A stretch of DNA of 49,013 nt, taken from assembly GCA_035936415.1 (NCBI GenBank), contig DASYWD010000226.1, positions 1 through 49,013 of the forward strand, in the 5' to 3' direction. Source of the stretch: Longimicrobiaceae bacterium. GTDB taxonomy: Bacteria > Gemmatimonadota > Gemmatimonadetes > Longimicrobiales > Longimicrobiaceae. The notes beneath the pieces are model-generated. The model had not been told where the DNA came from. It worked only from the letters and a program-made list of their open reading frames with translations, and did no database searches. The position numbers and the translations under genes were made by a program. The first letter of the stretch is position 1, and every line of letters starts with the position of its first letter. Of this stretch, positions 8,543-16,852 are shown piece after piece.

Positions 8543-9019
8543 TCACGAAGCCACCATGGCCTCCAGTCTGCCCCGGAGCTCTGCCAGACGGCTGATCTCC
8601 CGCGAATCCCAGCCCCGGGCTGCACATTCCTCAAGTATTGTGGTAGCCACATTCAGCAACGCCCTCGCCATGGCTTCGGGTGCTACAAAGCTTTCGTGCA
8701 TGACCCTGCCTTGGGTACCATTCCTACATTGCACTGCCCAAAGCGCCTCCGATCTCGGCAGCACATCCATCCAGAACGGGCCGTCCATAAATCTCAATCG
8801 GACGGATGATTTCTCGCGTGAGAGGAGGTTGAGGACTACCTCTAGCCACCATGTCAAGAGAGTGACGACCGAGTCCGACCAGTGCTGTTCTGGGAATGCA
8901 CTCTCGCCAATCCTTGCGTGGATTCGGCCACTCACTTGACCGTATGCGGATCGCTCCAAGGATGACCGGTCAGTTACAAAGTTGATGTCTGCTTGCTCGT
9001 CGTGTGGTAGCCTGGTCAT
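8543..9019 (-). CDS. putative immunity protein for the EndoU-like tip
   Basis: ATG 9019 has a good ribosome-binding site (AAAGGA, 5-nt spacing) and gives 158 aa; an ATG at 9037 overlapping the toxin stop would add six residues. It is a soluble, acidic protein with a central hydrophobic helix (VVTLLTWWLEVVLNLL) and FMDGPFWMDV. No family recognised. Placed 11 nt after the EndoU-like tip, so it is the obvious immunity candidate. Base composition is lower in GC than the surrounding core sequence. Confidence 0.6.
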   Translation of the reverse strand: MTRLPHDEQADINFVTDRSSLERSAYGQVSGRIHARIGESAFPEQHWSDSVVTLLTWWLEVVLNLLSREKSSVRLRFMDGPFWMDVLPRSEALWAVQCRNGTQGRVMHESFVAPEAMARALLNVATTILEECAARGWDSREISRLAELRGRLEAMVAS

Positions 9020-9030
9020 GTGCGTCCTTT

Positions 9031-9891
9031 CTACCATACGGGGTATGCGGTCTCGATTCTCTTCGTTGCCCTATTGATCCACATCTGGATCGTGAGGCCA
9101 CCATATTCGCCTTGCAACAGCACCCTTTCTCCCTGGGATGCGAGCTTGTCTCCTGCGTTTCGGTATGCCTGCCTTACTACTCGTTCCACTGCTCTCGCGG
9201 ACATCCCTGCTGGGAACAATGTCTTCAGTGGGCTTACCCGGCTCCCTCCCGCCATATGACCGGAAGTGATGTGCTCCATGTCGATACTGATCTTTCGCCA
9301 GCCTGGAAGGTTAATGGCTTTCGTCGCACGAGTGGCCTGAACCAAGCCCCTCGACGCCCCTCCCGGTCCGATCCAATCCGCGAACGTAGCCGCGACAACA
9401 CAGCGGTTCGGATCAGCATTGGGGTGTCCGCATACCGAGCTACCTCCTAATGTGGCATCCGACCAGAACTCGGACGAGCCGGCGTTCCTCAGCACTTCCG
9501 CCTGCATGTCGCGGAACATCTTCTGGAATGCTTCCCAGTCCCTCTCCAGCGCAGCTCCGGCGGACTGCAGGCCCCAGGGGATCTCGGCGCGGTCGTGGAA
9601 CGGGCACGCAACCGTGTGCACACCTCTGCCCGTACTCCCAACTCCCACACACAGCCCGAACGGATCGGTGAAGTTGACCGGGTCGTTGCCCGCGTAGGCG
9701 TACGGGTTGATTCCTCCTTCCAGCCCGATCGGGTCCTCGCTGATGAACCGCGCCAGAGCGGGATCGTAGTAGCGCGCACGGTAGTAGTACAGCCCCGTCT
9801 CCGGATCGTACTCCCGTGCGGTGAAGCGTAGCGGGTTCTCCACCTGCTTGCGCATGTACATCGAATGGCTCGCCCTGTCTGGGCGAGCCAT
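9031..9891 (-). CDS. displaced RHS core end with EndoU-like nuclease tip (module 1)
   Basis: The open frame is 286 aa, but homology to the RHS core starts only at about 9854 (matching 11077), with ENPLRFTAREYD; the upstream residues derive from the terminator region and there is no ribosome-binding site. Core, DPVNFTDPFGL and the shared pre-tip through DWIGPGG precede the tip. The tip has KISIDMEHITSGHMAGGSR, then K-x3-FP-x-GMS, and ends in Gly-Leu-Thr-Ile followed by an Ile-Glu-Thr-Ala-Tyr-Pro segment. This matches the bacterial EndoU nuclease pattern (two His plus a Lys), an RNA-cleaving fold common in contact-dependent toxins. Likely a silent donor cassette. Confidence 0.72.
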   Translation of the reverse strand: MARPDRASHSMYMRKQVENPLRFTAREYDPETGLYYYRARYYDPALARFISEDPIGLEGGINPYAYAGNDPVNFTDPFGLCVGVGSTGRGVHTVACPFHDRAEIPWGLQSAGAALERDWEAFQKMFRDMQAEVLRNAGSSEFWSDATLGGSSVCGHPNADPNRCVVAATFADWIGPGGASRGLVQATRATKAINLPGWRKISIDMEHITSGHMAGGSRVSPLKTLFPAGMSARAVERVVRQAYRNAGDKLASQGERVLLQGEYGGLTIQMWINRATKRIETAYPVW

Positions 9892-9894
9892 TCG
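9862..9894 (-). terminator. 14-bp perfect hairpin ending the full-length RHS operon
   Basis: CGAATGGCTCGCCC and GGGCGAGCCATTCG form a perfect 14-bp stem with the loop TGTCT. It lies 22 nt after the lipoprotein gene ending at 9916 and ends about 8 nt before the module 1 homology breakpoint. No T-tract, but the strongest stem in the locus. Confidence 0.75.
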
Positions 9895-9915
9895 GAATAG
9901 TAAGCTCCTGCGCGC

Positions 9916-10281
9916 TTACTGCTGAAGGTCCACGATTGTGGTAGTGCCGTCTGGTCCAACCCTTACGGTTCCACTACCTCCTAAGCCGAGCTCTGTGGGT
10001 GAAAAGGTGACCAGATGGTCCTCTCCATCTCGACTGTAGTCTGATACCGTGATGGGATACCCGGGAGTTCGGGCTACGAAAGCTCCCCATGCGACAATCA
10101 CAGCCCACGCACTGTCGCCGCGGGGTGGCGACTGCAGGACCATGTTCTCTACACGTGCCACACCGGTATCGACCTCTGGAGACGGTTCACGCCCGCAAGC
10201 AGTCGTGACGGCTCCCATCCCAATCAAGACGATTGCCGCACGAGAGAGCCACTGGATCGCGGAACTGCACGTGTTCCTCAT
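9916..10281 (-). CDS. small lipoprotein, putative immunity partner of the full-length RHS toxin
   Basis: A 121-aa protein starting at ATG 10281 behind AAGGATAGGATTG, 14 nt after the RHS stop. The N-terminus is a lipoprotein signal (AVTTACG lipobox), so it would sit in the periplasm. That matches a tip acting outside the cytoplasm, or it may shield the cell envelope. The C-terminus has a Gly-rich strand pair (LGGSGTVRVGPDGTTTIVD). No family recognised. Being membrane-exported, it differs from the three cytosolic partners of the displaced modules. Confidence 0.62.
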   Translation of the reverse strand: MRNTCSSAIQWLSRAAIVLIGMGAVTTACGREPSPEVDTGVARVENMVLQSPPRGDSAWAVIVAWGAFVARTPGYPITVSDYSRDGEDHLVTFSPTELGLGGSGTVRVGPDGTTTIVDLQQ

Positions 10282-10295
10282 CAATCCTATCCTTC

Positions 10296-13200
10296 TTATC
10301 GTGGACAGTTGTAGATCGGGCCACCGGGTAAGGCCCACGAGATGCTGTCTGGTCCGAAGGCCATTATCCCCTTGTTGGTGGCACGGGCCCAAGCTGTATC
10401 GTTTACGCTGAGGCTTTGTCCGGGTACACCGGGAGCCCTGCGATACAGATGCGAATGCACCAGCCACGTGGCGCCGCCTGGCGGCTCACCAGGAGCCATT
10501 CGCACATCGGTCAATCCGGGAGCCGAGGGAGCAATCTTGTATCCGCCCTTCGGTGTGGGAATCAGCCAATTTCCCTGCTCCCGCCTTTCGTGCCAAACAC
10601 GTCCCGACCGGACCGCCCGCGCGTACGCGTCGCTCCCTGCCGCTCTGACAAACGGGTTGTTGATGATTGAGGACGCTGAGCATACGCCAAGAGGCTGCTC
10701 TTGTTGCTGCGCCTGCCCCTGAAGCCGATCCCTCTCGGAATCCAGCCCTTGCTCAGCGGGTCGAGGGTCACAGTACAGGAACTCACGGGTCTGGTAAGTA
10801 TACTGGTCGATGATCCTTCCGCCACGTCGAGTGGTAACCCTCCAAGTCGTCACGAGATAGTAGCATTCTGGAGTCAGGCCACTGGGGTCCGTGCGGTTGA
10901 CCGGGTCATTCGCGGCATACGCGTACGGGTTGATCCCCCCTTCCAGCCTGATTGGGTCCTCGCTGATGAAGCGCGCCAGAGCAGGATCGTAGTAGCGGGC
11001 CCGGTAATAATACAGCCCCGTCTCCGCATCGTACTCCCGGGCGGTGAAGCGCAGCGGGTTCTGCACCTGCTCGCGCACGACCTCCGCCTCGCCGAAGGGG
11101 CTGTAGCGGTACTGGTTGACCAGCACCCCCGTGCTGTCGATCAGCCCCGCCACGTGCCCCGGGACTTCGGTCAGGTAGTAGTAGCGTGCGCCGCCGCGCT
11201 CCATCAGGTAGGGCCGGTCCACCCCCGGATAGAAGGCATACCACGCCCGTACCGCGCCTGCGCCGTCCAGCTCCAGCACCGCCTGCTGCCCGTCGTACAC
11301 GTAGCCCGCCGTGCCCGCGTCCGTGCTCTTGCGCACCCGGCGGCCGAGCCCATCATAGCCGAAGCGGACGGTTTCCGCCACACCGGAGCGGGTGGTGCGC
11401 ACACTGTCCAGCTGCCCCAGCGAGCTCCAGAAGAAGCGCTGCTCGAAGCCCGGCCTGTACTTGCGGGTGACGTTGCCGTCCGCGTCGTACTCCAGCGAGT
11501 CGCCCCGCACGTAGCGGAGGCGGTTGCCCGGCTCCACGGCGCCTGCCCCGTCGATGCGGTTCCCCACCGCGTCGTAGGCGTACGTCCGGGTCCGGAGCGT
11601 GTCCTGCGTACCGCCGGTGCACAGCTCCGCGTACGACGGATCCCACACGCAGCTCTCCGGGTGATCGAGGAGGTCCACGTGCCCCTTCAGGCGCCCGACC
11701 GGATCGTAGCGGTACTCCCGCACGGTGTCGCCCACCGCGCTCCTGCGCTCCAGCACGCGGCGGAGGGGGTCGTGCCGGTACAGCACCCCCGCGGCCTGGT
11801 TCAGCGCCACGTCCCGGTAGCGGATGCTCCCCACCGTCCCGGTGGCCGGGTACGACACGTCGACGGTGTCCCCCGTGGGGAGCCGGAACTGGATCGGCTG
11901 CCGGTTCGCGTTGTAGCCGATCCGGGTCTCGGAGCCCGAAGCGCTGATCCGATCCAGGCGGTTTACGTCGTCGTAGACGTAATCCACCGACCGGAACGTG
12001 GCGTACTCCTCGCCCGGAACGAACAGCAGCACTCCGCCCCGGCGCCCGCGCGAGTCATAGCTTGTCCGCACCGTGTACTTCTTCCCGCTCCGCACCGCGA
12101 TCTCGTGCGTCACCCGGCCGATCGTGTCCGTGCGGACGGTGTCGATGCTCTCCTCGTTGCTCACCACCACGAAGAAGCCGGCCGGATCGTAGGTGTACCG
12201 GGTGCGCTTGCCGTCGGCCCGGCGCTCCTCCAGGCGGTTGAACGCGTCGTAGGAGAACTCCACCGTCTGGCCGCGGCGGTTCGTGTAGGTGCGCACGTTG
12301 CCGCTCACGTCGTACGTGGTGTGCTCGCGCGAGCCGCGGGGGTCCACCTGCGCGGTGTCCCATCCCAGCACGTTCTGCTCGAACCCGTACGTCTGCCCCC
12401 GGGCGTCACGGACGGCGGTGAGGAAGAGCGGGTCGTACGTGAAGCTCGTGCTGTCCATGAGCGCGTTGACCGAGGCTCTGACGCGGTTCAGGACGTCGTA
12501 CCGCACCGCGCTCACGTGGTCCAGCGGGTCCCGCGTGGTGGCGAGACGGCCGAACGAGTCGTACGTGAACGCGGTCCTCCCCACCGCGGACCGTACCGAA
12601 TCGGTGTTCATCCACGCGTTGCCGTCGTAGAAGAACTCGGACCGGTTCTCTTCGGGATCGGTGAGCGTTCTCACCCGCCCGCGCGCGTCGTAGGTGTAGC
12701 TGGTCTTCGCCCTGCCTGAGCCCCAGACCAGGGTGCTGTCCACGAGCCCGCGGGAGTTGTAGAAGATCCGGGTAGCCGGAACGCTTCCCCACGCGTAGTG
12801 CACCTGGTTGAAGCGGAGGTCGTAGTCGTAGTTGACCGTGTACCCCGTGTTCCGGCCGTGCACCTTGACGAGGTTGGGACCGCTCCAGGTGTAGCTGGTG
12901 GTGTCCCCCTTGGGTGTGACCGCCAGCGTGTCCTGGCCTAGTTCGTTGCGCAGCACGGTTCCGATTCGCCCCTCCCGGTCGCGGTACCGCGCCACCGCGC
13001 CCCAGCGGTCGAGCACGAAGGTGGCCGAGTCGCCCCGGGGCTCCATGATCCGGGCCCATACGTCATTCGGCAGGAGGCGTCGCGCAGGGTTCAGGAAGGC
13101 CCCCTTGCCCGGCTCCGGGAGCATCACCGCTTCCGGCGAGCGGAACCGGGTCTCTGGACGCACCTGCTGCCCCTCCGCGGTGATCTGGGGCGGCGTCAGC

Positions 13201-15239
13201 GTGGCGAGCTTGCCCGCCGCGTCGTACGTGTAGCTCCATCCGCTCCCGTTCCGGTCCCACTGCGCGCGCATCCGGTGCCGGGCGTCGTAGTGGGCCCGGA
13301 GCGCGGCAATTCCGTCCGGCTCCGTGATCCGCACCAGGTCGCCCGCCGCATCCACCTGGAACAGCGTGGCCCTCCCCGTGGGATCCTGGATGCGGGACAG
13401 CCTGCCCTTTCCGTCGTACCCGAAGGTGATGGACCTCCCCGCGGGATCCTGGACCGACTCCAGCAGGCCCGAGGTGGTCCAGAAGAGAGCGGTCCGGTTG
13501 CCGAGACGGTCCGAAGCTGAAGAGAGCAGCCCGCCGGCTGAAAAGTGGAGATAGGATCCGTCCAGGTAGGTCCGCGTGTACTGGCCGCCCTCGTACCTGA
13601 GGGTGGAAAAATCCCCCGCCGGCGAGGTGTAGGTGCACCGCTGCTGCCCGTGCGGATCGGTGTCGCAGGAAGCGACCGCGAAGTACGCGGCCGAGCCGTC
13701 GCCTCCGGTGACCACGACGCCCTCCCCCTGCGGGTGGAGGCGCTGCACCCCGGCCAGGCTCCACCCCGCTCCGAAGGGGCTCCGGCGCTCGTTCACCACG
13801 AGCACCCGCACGGAATGCCGGGTCTCCAGGGACTGCCTGCCCCACCAGCTGCGGACCACGACCGTGTACGTATGCGCCCCGGTCGTGAGTGCGCCGGCGT
13901 CCCAGTGGGCGGCCAGGCGCATGGTCCCGTTCCCGCCGACGTAGAAGTTCTCCTGGGTCCCATTGTCGAGCCACACCGGACGGCCGGCCGCGTCCCGGAT
14001 CGAGATGGAAACCATCTCCGGCGGCGTGGCCGAGTAGTCCACCGCGTCGACCTGCACGAAGGCCATAGGGGAAGCCTGGCTGCCCGCGTAGAGCAGGGTC
14101 GCCGAGCGTGGCACGTCCAGCGTCACGTATGCCGCGGTGCCGTAGCTCGCGCCCGCCTCGAACGCGCTCGCAGCGGTCCAGCTCTCGTTGTGGGGCAGCG
14201 CGCTCACGACCGGCGCCACGCGGTCACCGAGGTAGCGCAGGTACGTCACCGTGCTTGTGCTGCAGTTCCCCGCCAGGTCGCAGATCCGCGCCGCCAGCTC
14301 GTTGGACCCCGGGGCCAGATTCACCGTGTCGGCGGACTCGGCGCTACCGCTCGTCTCCCCGGCGGTGTAGCTGAAGCTCTCCGTGAGGTCCTGACCGTTC
14401 AGGTGGATCGTGCGGCCGTCTCCATTCAGGCCCTGGTCGTCCGCCCAGTCGATCCTGACCGCGAGCGTCGAATCAGGGTACGTGCCCCCGGCCGGTGTGA
14501 ACGTCGCCTTCGGCGGGGACGTGTCGCTGGTGTACACCGCCTGCACCGTGGTGCACTTCCCCGCCAGGTCGCAGATGGAGGCGGTCAGGGTGTTCCTCCC
14601 GACCGCGAGGATGACCGTGTCCTCCGACAGGCCGGCGGTCGCCGATCCGCTGTAGGTGAAGCTCCCTGTGACGTCGATGCCGTTCAGCTTCACGGAGCGG
14701 CGGCTCCCGTCCAGCCCCTTGTCGTCGCGCCAGGAGATCGTCACCGGAAGGTGCGAGCTCGTGTATGTTCCCCCCGGCGGCTGGATCTCGATCGTGGGCG
14801 GCGAGACGTCCGCGTCGGGATCGTAGGTGTAGACCTCGGTGCGTTCAGCGCAGTTCTCCGCCCGGTCGCAGATCCTCGTCCAGAAGGAGTTGGTGCCCAG
14901 GTTCAGGGTAATGCTGCCCACGGAAGCGGCGTAATCCTGGCACCCCGCCTTCGTGCCTCGACCGATTGCGAAGCGGAAGCTCACGTCATGGCCGTTCAGC
15001 TGCACCTGGAACGTACCTAGGTCGAGAAGGTCGTTCTCGCACACCTCGGTCCTCACCTCCAGGTCCGCCGAGGTGCGGGTGCTCGTTCCCGGCGTGATCG
15101 AGATGTACGGGGGAGTCACGTCGGTGCACTCGCTGCCGCTGCACTGTGCCGCCGCATCCGGTGCAACGCCCGGTGGAGAGCAGATGCCGAGGACGACGGC
15201 CGCCATGCCCGCCACCCATCGCAGTAACCGCTTGTTCAT
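10296..15239 (-). CDS. full-length secreted RHS/YD-repeat polymorphic toxin
   Basis: A 1647-aa protein with a Sec-type signal (residues 1-32, ending DAAAQ). Three Ig-like repeats of about 100 aa (40-340) share the patterns GGTY-S-L-V, LNG-D-T-SF and ICDLAGNC. YD repeats run from about 540 to 1340 (YDAxGR, RYTYDPAG) and would form the beta-cage that encloses the tip. The core ends in EDPIRLEGGINPYAYAAND and DPSGL. The tip (about 1457-1647) differs from the displaced tips and carries HSH (1595-1597) and S-V-N-D (1611-1614), like the HxH/SxxD metal site of JAB or DUF4329 domains; that activity is inference. Followed by a lipoprotein partner. Confidence 0.88.
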   Translation of the reverse strand: MNKRLLRWVAGMAAVVLGICSPPGVAPDAAAQCSGSECTDVTPPYISITPGTSTRTSADLEVRTEVCENDLLDLGTFQVQLNGHDVSFRFAIGRGTKAGCQDYAASVGSITLNLGTNSFWTRICDRAENCAERTEVYTYDPDADVSPPTIEIQPPGGTYTSSHLPVTISWRDDKGLDGSRRSVKLNGIDVTGSFTYSGSATAGLSEDTVILAVGRNTLTASICDLAGKCTTVQAVYTSDTSPPKATFTPAGGTYPDSTLAVRIDWADDQGLNGDGRTIHLNGQDLTESFSYTAGETSGSAESADTVNLAPGSNELAARICDLAGNCSTSTVTYLRYLGDRVAPVVSALPHNESWTAASAFEAGASYGTAAYVTLDVPRSATLLYAGSQASPMAFVQVDAVDYSATPPEMVSISIRDAAGRPVWLDNGTQENFYVGGNGTMRLAAHWDAGALTTGAHTYTVVVRSWWGRQSLETRHSVRVLVVNERRSPFGAGWSLAGVQRLHPQGEGVVVTGGDGSAAYFAVASCDTDPHGQQRCTYTSPAGDFSTLRYEGGQYTRTYLDGSYLHFSAGGLLSSASDRLGNRTALFWTTSGLLESVQDPAGRSITFGYDGKGRLSRIQDPTGRATLFQVDAAGDLVRITEPDGIAALRAHYDARHRMRAQWDRNGSGWSYTYDAAGKLATLTPPQITAEGQQVRPETRFRSPEAVMLPEPGKGAFLNPARRLLPNDVWARIMEPRGDSATFVLDRWGAVARYRDREGRIGTVLRNELGQDTLAVTPKGDTTSYTWSGPNLVKVHGRNTGYTVNYDYDLRFNQVHYAWGSVPATRIFYNSRGLVDSTLVWGSGRAKTSYTYDARGRVRTLTDPEENRSEFFYDGNAWMNTDSVRSAVGRTAFTYDSFGRLATTRDPLDHVSAVRYDVLNRVRASVNALMDSTSFTYDPLFLTAVRDARGQTYGFEQNVLGWDTAQVDPRGSREHTTYDVSGNVRTYTNRRGQTVEFSYDAFNRLEERRADGKRTRYTYDPAGFFVVVSNEESIDTVRTDTIGRVTHEIAVRSGKKYTVRTSYDSRGRRGGVLLFVPGEEYATFRSVDYVYDDVNRLDRISASGSETRIGYNANRQPIQFRLPTGDTVDVSYPATGTVGSIRYRDVALNQAAGVLYRHDPLRRVLERRSAVGDTVREYRYDPVGRLKGHVDLLDHPESCVWDPSYAELCTGGTQDTLRTRTYAYDAVGNRIDGAGAVEPGNRLRYVRGDSLEYDADGNVTRKYRPGFEQRFFWSSLGQLDSVRTTRSGVAETVRFGYDGLGRRVRKSTDAGTAGYVYDGQQAVLELDGAGAVRAWYAFYPGVDRPYLMERGGARYYYLTEVPGHVAGLIDSTGVLVNQYRYSPFGEAEVVREQVQNPLRFTAREYDAETGLYYYRARYYDPALARFISEDPIRLEGGINPYAYAANDPVNRTDPSGLTPECYYLVTTWRVTTRRGGRIIDQYTYQTREFLYCDPRPAEQGLDSERDRLQGQAQQQEQPLGVCSASSIINNPFVRAAGSDAYARAVRSGRVWHERREQGNWLIPTPKGGYKIAPSAPGLTDVRMAPGEPPGGATWLVHSHLYRRAPGVPGQSLSVNDTAWARATNKGIMAFGPDSISWALPGGPIYNCPR
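10880..11343 (-). repeat. RHS core 3' end duplicated in three displaced modules
   Basis: This part of the full gene recurs almost base for base at about 6440-6893, 8115-8427 and 9675-9854. Each copy is truncated at a different 5' point (matching 11343, 11223 and 11077). The copies also share a pre-tip extension (GLCVGVGSTGRGVHTVACPF onward) with each other but not with the full gene. They are substrates for homologous recombination that could exchange the active tip. Confidence 0.8.
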
Positions 15240-15268
15240 TGGAAGTCATCGAAAGGGTTAAAAGACAA

Positions 15269-15301
15269 GCCCCGCGCCCGGGCACTGTGCCGGGCCGGGG
15301 C
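15269..15301 (-). terminator. structured terminator repeat, copy A
   Basis: Outer stem GCCCC/GGGGC and inner stem GCCCGG/CCGGGC (minus-strand sense) around a CACAGTGC loop. On the minus strand it is followed by TTGTCTTTT. It ends the unit finishing at 15378, just upstream of the RHS gene. Flanking GGCCGTTCTCGTG is also shared with copy C. Confidence 0.7.
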
Positions 15302-15377
15302 CTCTCCGGGCCGTTCTCGTGTCGTGGTGCCCCGAAGGGCGGGTACTTCATGCCGTACTGGAACGCACCCGGCGGGA

Positions 15378-15638
15378 TCAGCTCCCGTTCACGTGCGCCA
15401 CGTGCTCCAGCCTGCGCGCGGCCTCCCCGGTGAAGGCGCCGGTGGGGTTCCAGCGCTTCTGCATCCAGGGGTGGAGCACGGCGTACCCCAGGAAAAGCAC
15501 CAGCTCGAAGGTGTGCTCCACCCACCCCGCGATCCTGCCCGTGAGCTCGGGCGTGGCTTCCGCGATTCCGTGGTTCACCAGCGCGGCCATGACGAAGCTC
15601 GCCAGGATGGCGGCGAGCCGTGCCCGAATTGCTTTCAT
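15378..15638 (-). CDS. small membrane protein, holin-like
   Basis: An 86-aa protein with an ideal ribosome-binding site (AAGGAGG) before ATG 15638; the ATGA overlaps the stop of the upstream gene. Two hydrophobic segments are visible (about residues 6-22 and 40-56, FELVLFLGYAVLHPWM), followed by a basic C-terminus (QKRWNP). Size, topology and pairing with another small membrane protein resemble phage or tailocin holin/spanin genes, but there is no family-defining motif. Followed by terminator copy A. Confidence 0.6.
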   Translation of the reverse strand: MKAIRARLAAILASFVMAALVNHGIAEATPELTGRIAGWVEHTFELVLFLGYAVLHPWMQKRWNPTGAFTGEAARRLEHVAHVNGS

Positions 15639-16045
15639 TCCGACCTCCTTGCCGTATGGTTCTGGGCGACCGTGTGGTCGAGCCACTTCCCGAGGTGCTC
15701 CAGCGACGCCGTCTGCGCCGCCTGGATCTCGCTCACGGATTCCAGCTTGTCGGTGATGCGCTCCAGCGGCCGGATGACCTGCTCCGCGATCCGCTCCCAC
15801 TGGTATTTCTGCTCCGCCTGGACATTGACCGACCGGTCACGCGCCTCGTCGGCGGCCTCGCGCACCTGCAGGTAGAGGCTCTGCAGGGCGTTCAGCCGGT
15901 CACCGAAACCGTCGAGGTCCTGCCGGGTGGCGAACGTACGCCGCAGGCGCTCCACGAGGGCCAGCAGGAGGACGCTCACCATCAACCCGCTCCCCGCGAT
16001 GGCCGGCCAGTCGAGGGTGAGGACTGCGTTGCTGCTCACGAACAC
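15635..16045 (-). CDS. single-pass membrane protein with coiled coil
   Basis: A 136-aa protein from GTG 16045 (AAGGA just upstream); a second GTG at 16039 has better spacing. One N-terminal transmembrane helix (about 14-32, IAGSGLMVSVLLLALVERL) is followed by a long heptad-rich helix (about 40-125). Such proteins occur in phage lysis or tail modules near holins. Coupled by overlap to the 86-aa membrane protein. Function unknown. Confidence 0.6.
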   Translation of the reverse strand: MFVSSNAVLTLDWPAIAGSGLMVSVLLLALVERLRRTFATRQDLDGFGDRLNALQSLYLQVREAADEARDRSVNVQAEQKYQWERIAEQVIRPLERITDKLESVSEIQAAQTASLEHLGKWLDHTVAQNHTARRSE

Positions 16046-16125
16046 GTTCCTTGTTCAGGGTTGCCGTCCACTCGTGCTGACCTGCCCTGCGGGAGCCCTC
16101 GGCAGACCGCCACGGGTGCGGGAGA

Positions 16126-16170
16126 ACAGAGGCCCCGTGCTCGGGCGCTGTGCCGAGCCGGGGCCTCTGT
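16126..16170 (-). terminator. structured terminator repeat, copy B
   Basis: An 11-bp perfect outer stem (ACAGAGGCCCC/GGGGCCTCTGT) encloses an inner stem GCTCGG/CCGAGC and the conserved CACAGCGC loop. Weak T-run. It ends the unit finishing at 16226. Confidence 0.7.
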
Positions 16171-16225
16171 CGGCCGTTGTCGCGAATGTCTACCGCACCT
16201 GCTTCCTGCCGCTACCTGCTTCAGT

Positions 16226-16843
16226 TCAGGAGTCCGGCTCCCCGGCCCAGCGGTGGCCGATCAGGACGTCTTCCTCGACCACGTCGGCGCTGGTCACCTC
16301 GGCCATCGGGATCCGGAGCGCCTGCGCGGTTGCGGCCCGCGTCACCTTCCCCGTGGCGTCCATCACCGGGGTGGCTCGCCGCCGCGCCTCCTCCAGCACC
16401 GACAGCGCGCCGGCAGGGTCAGCGGGCTGGCCGGAGGTCCTCCCCGTCGCCGGGACGCGGGCTCCGAGCTTCGCGGCCACGGCGGTCTCGCAGCCGGAGC
16501 GCAGGTTGCTCCCATCCAGCGAGCGGTACACGCGGGCCTGGTAGAACCGGGCCCTGTGCTCCGGCGGCAGCGCCCGGTGCCGCTGGCGCAGGTAGACGTC
16601 CGGACCCTCCACCGGCGTGATCGCCTCCCCAGGGAACTCTCCCGGCGCGGGCGGGTCGATCTTCCCGACGTGGAAGAATACGTCGGCCGTAGCGGGATCG
16701 GTGTGCGCGACCACCACACCGCGGTTGAGCAGCTCGGGGGTGGCAGCGGGGCGCAGAGCCTGGATGCCGGTGTCCAGGTCCGTATCCATCGTGGTCGCCC
16801 ATGCCGCCCATTCGGCGGCGGATGCTCTTCGCATGTGATACAT
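16226..16843 (-). CDS. hypothetical protein of the tail-like module
   Basis: A 205-aa soluble protein with a strong ribosome-binding site (AGGAGGGAACC) before ATG 16843, nine nt after the fibre-like gene. No signal peptide, membrane segment or recognised domain. The N-terminal half has short strands (GVVVAHTDP, ADVFFHVGKID), the C-terminal half is helical. Gene order suggests an accessory structural or assembly protein of the fibre gene upstream. Followed by terminator copy B. Confidence 0.6.
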   Translation of the reverse strand: MYHMRRASAAEWAAWATTMDTDLDTGIQALRPAATPELLNRGVVVAHTDPATADVFFHVGKIDPPAPGEFPGEAITPVEGPDVYLRQRHRALPPEHRARFYQARVYRSLDGSNLRSGCETAVAAKLGARVPATGRTSGQPADPAGALSVLEEARRRATPVMDATGKVTRAATAQALRIPMAEVTSADVVEEDVLIGHRWAGEPDS

Positions 16844-16852
16844 GGTTCCCTC

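Noticed and set aside
5845-11343. Insertion sequence as the cause of the RHS duplications
   Set aside because: No transposase frame or consistent terminal repeats flank the modules; homology breakpoints differ in each copy, pointing to recombination.
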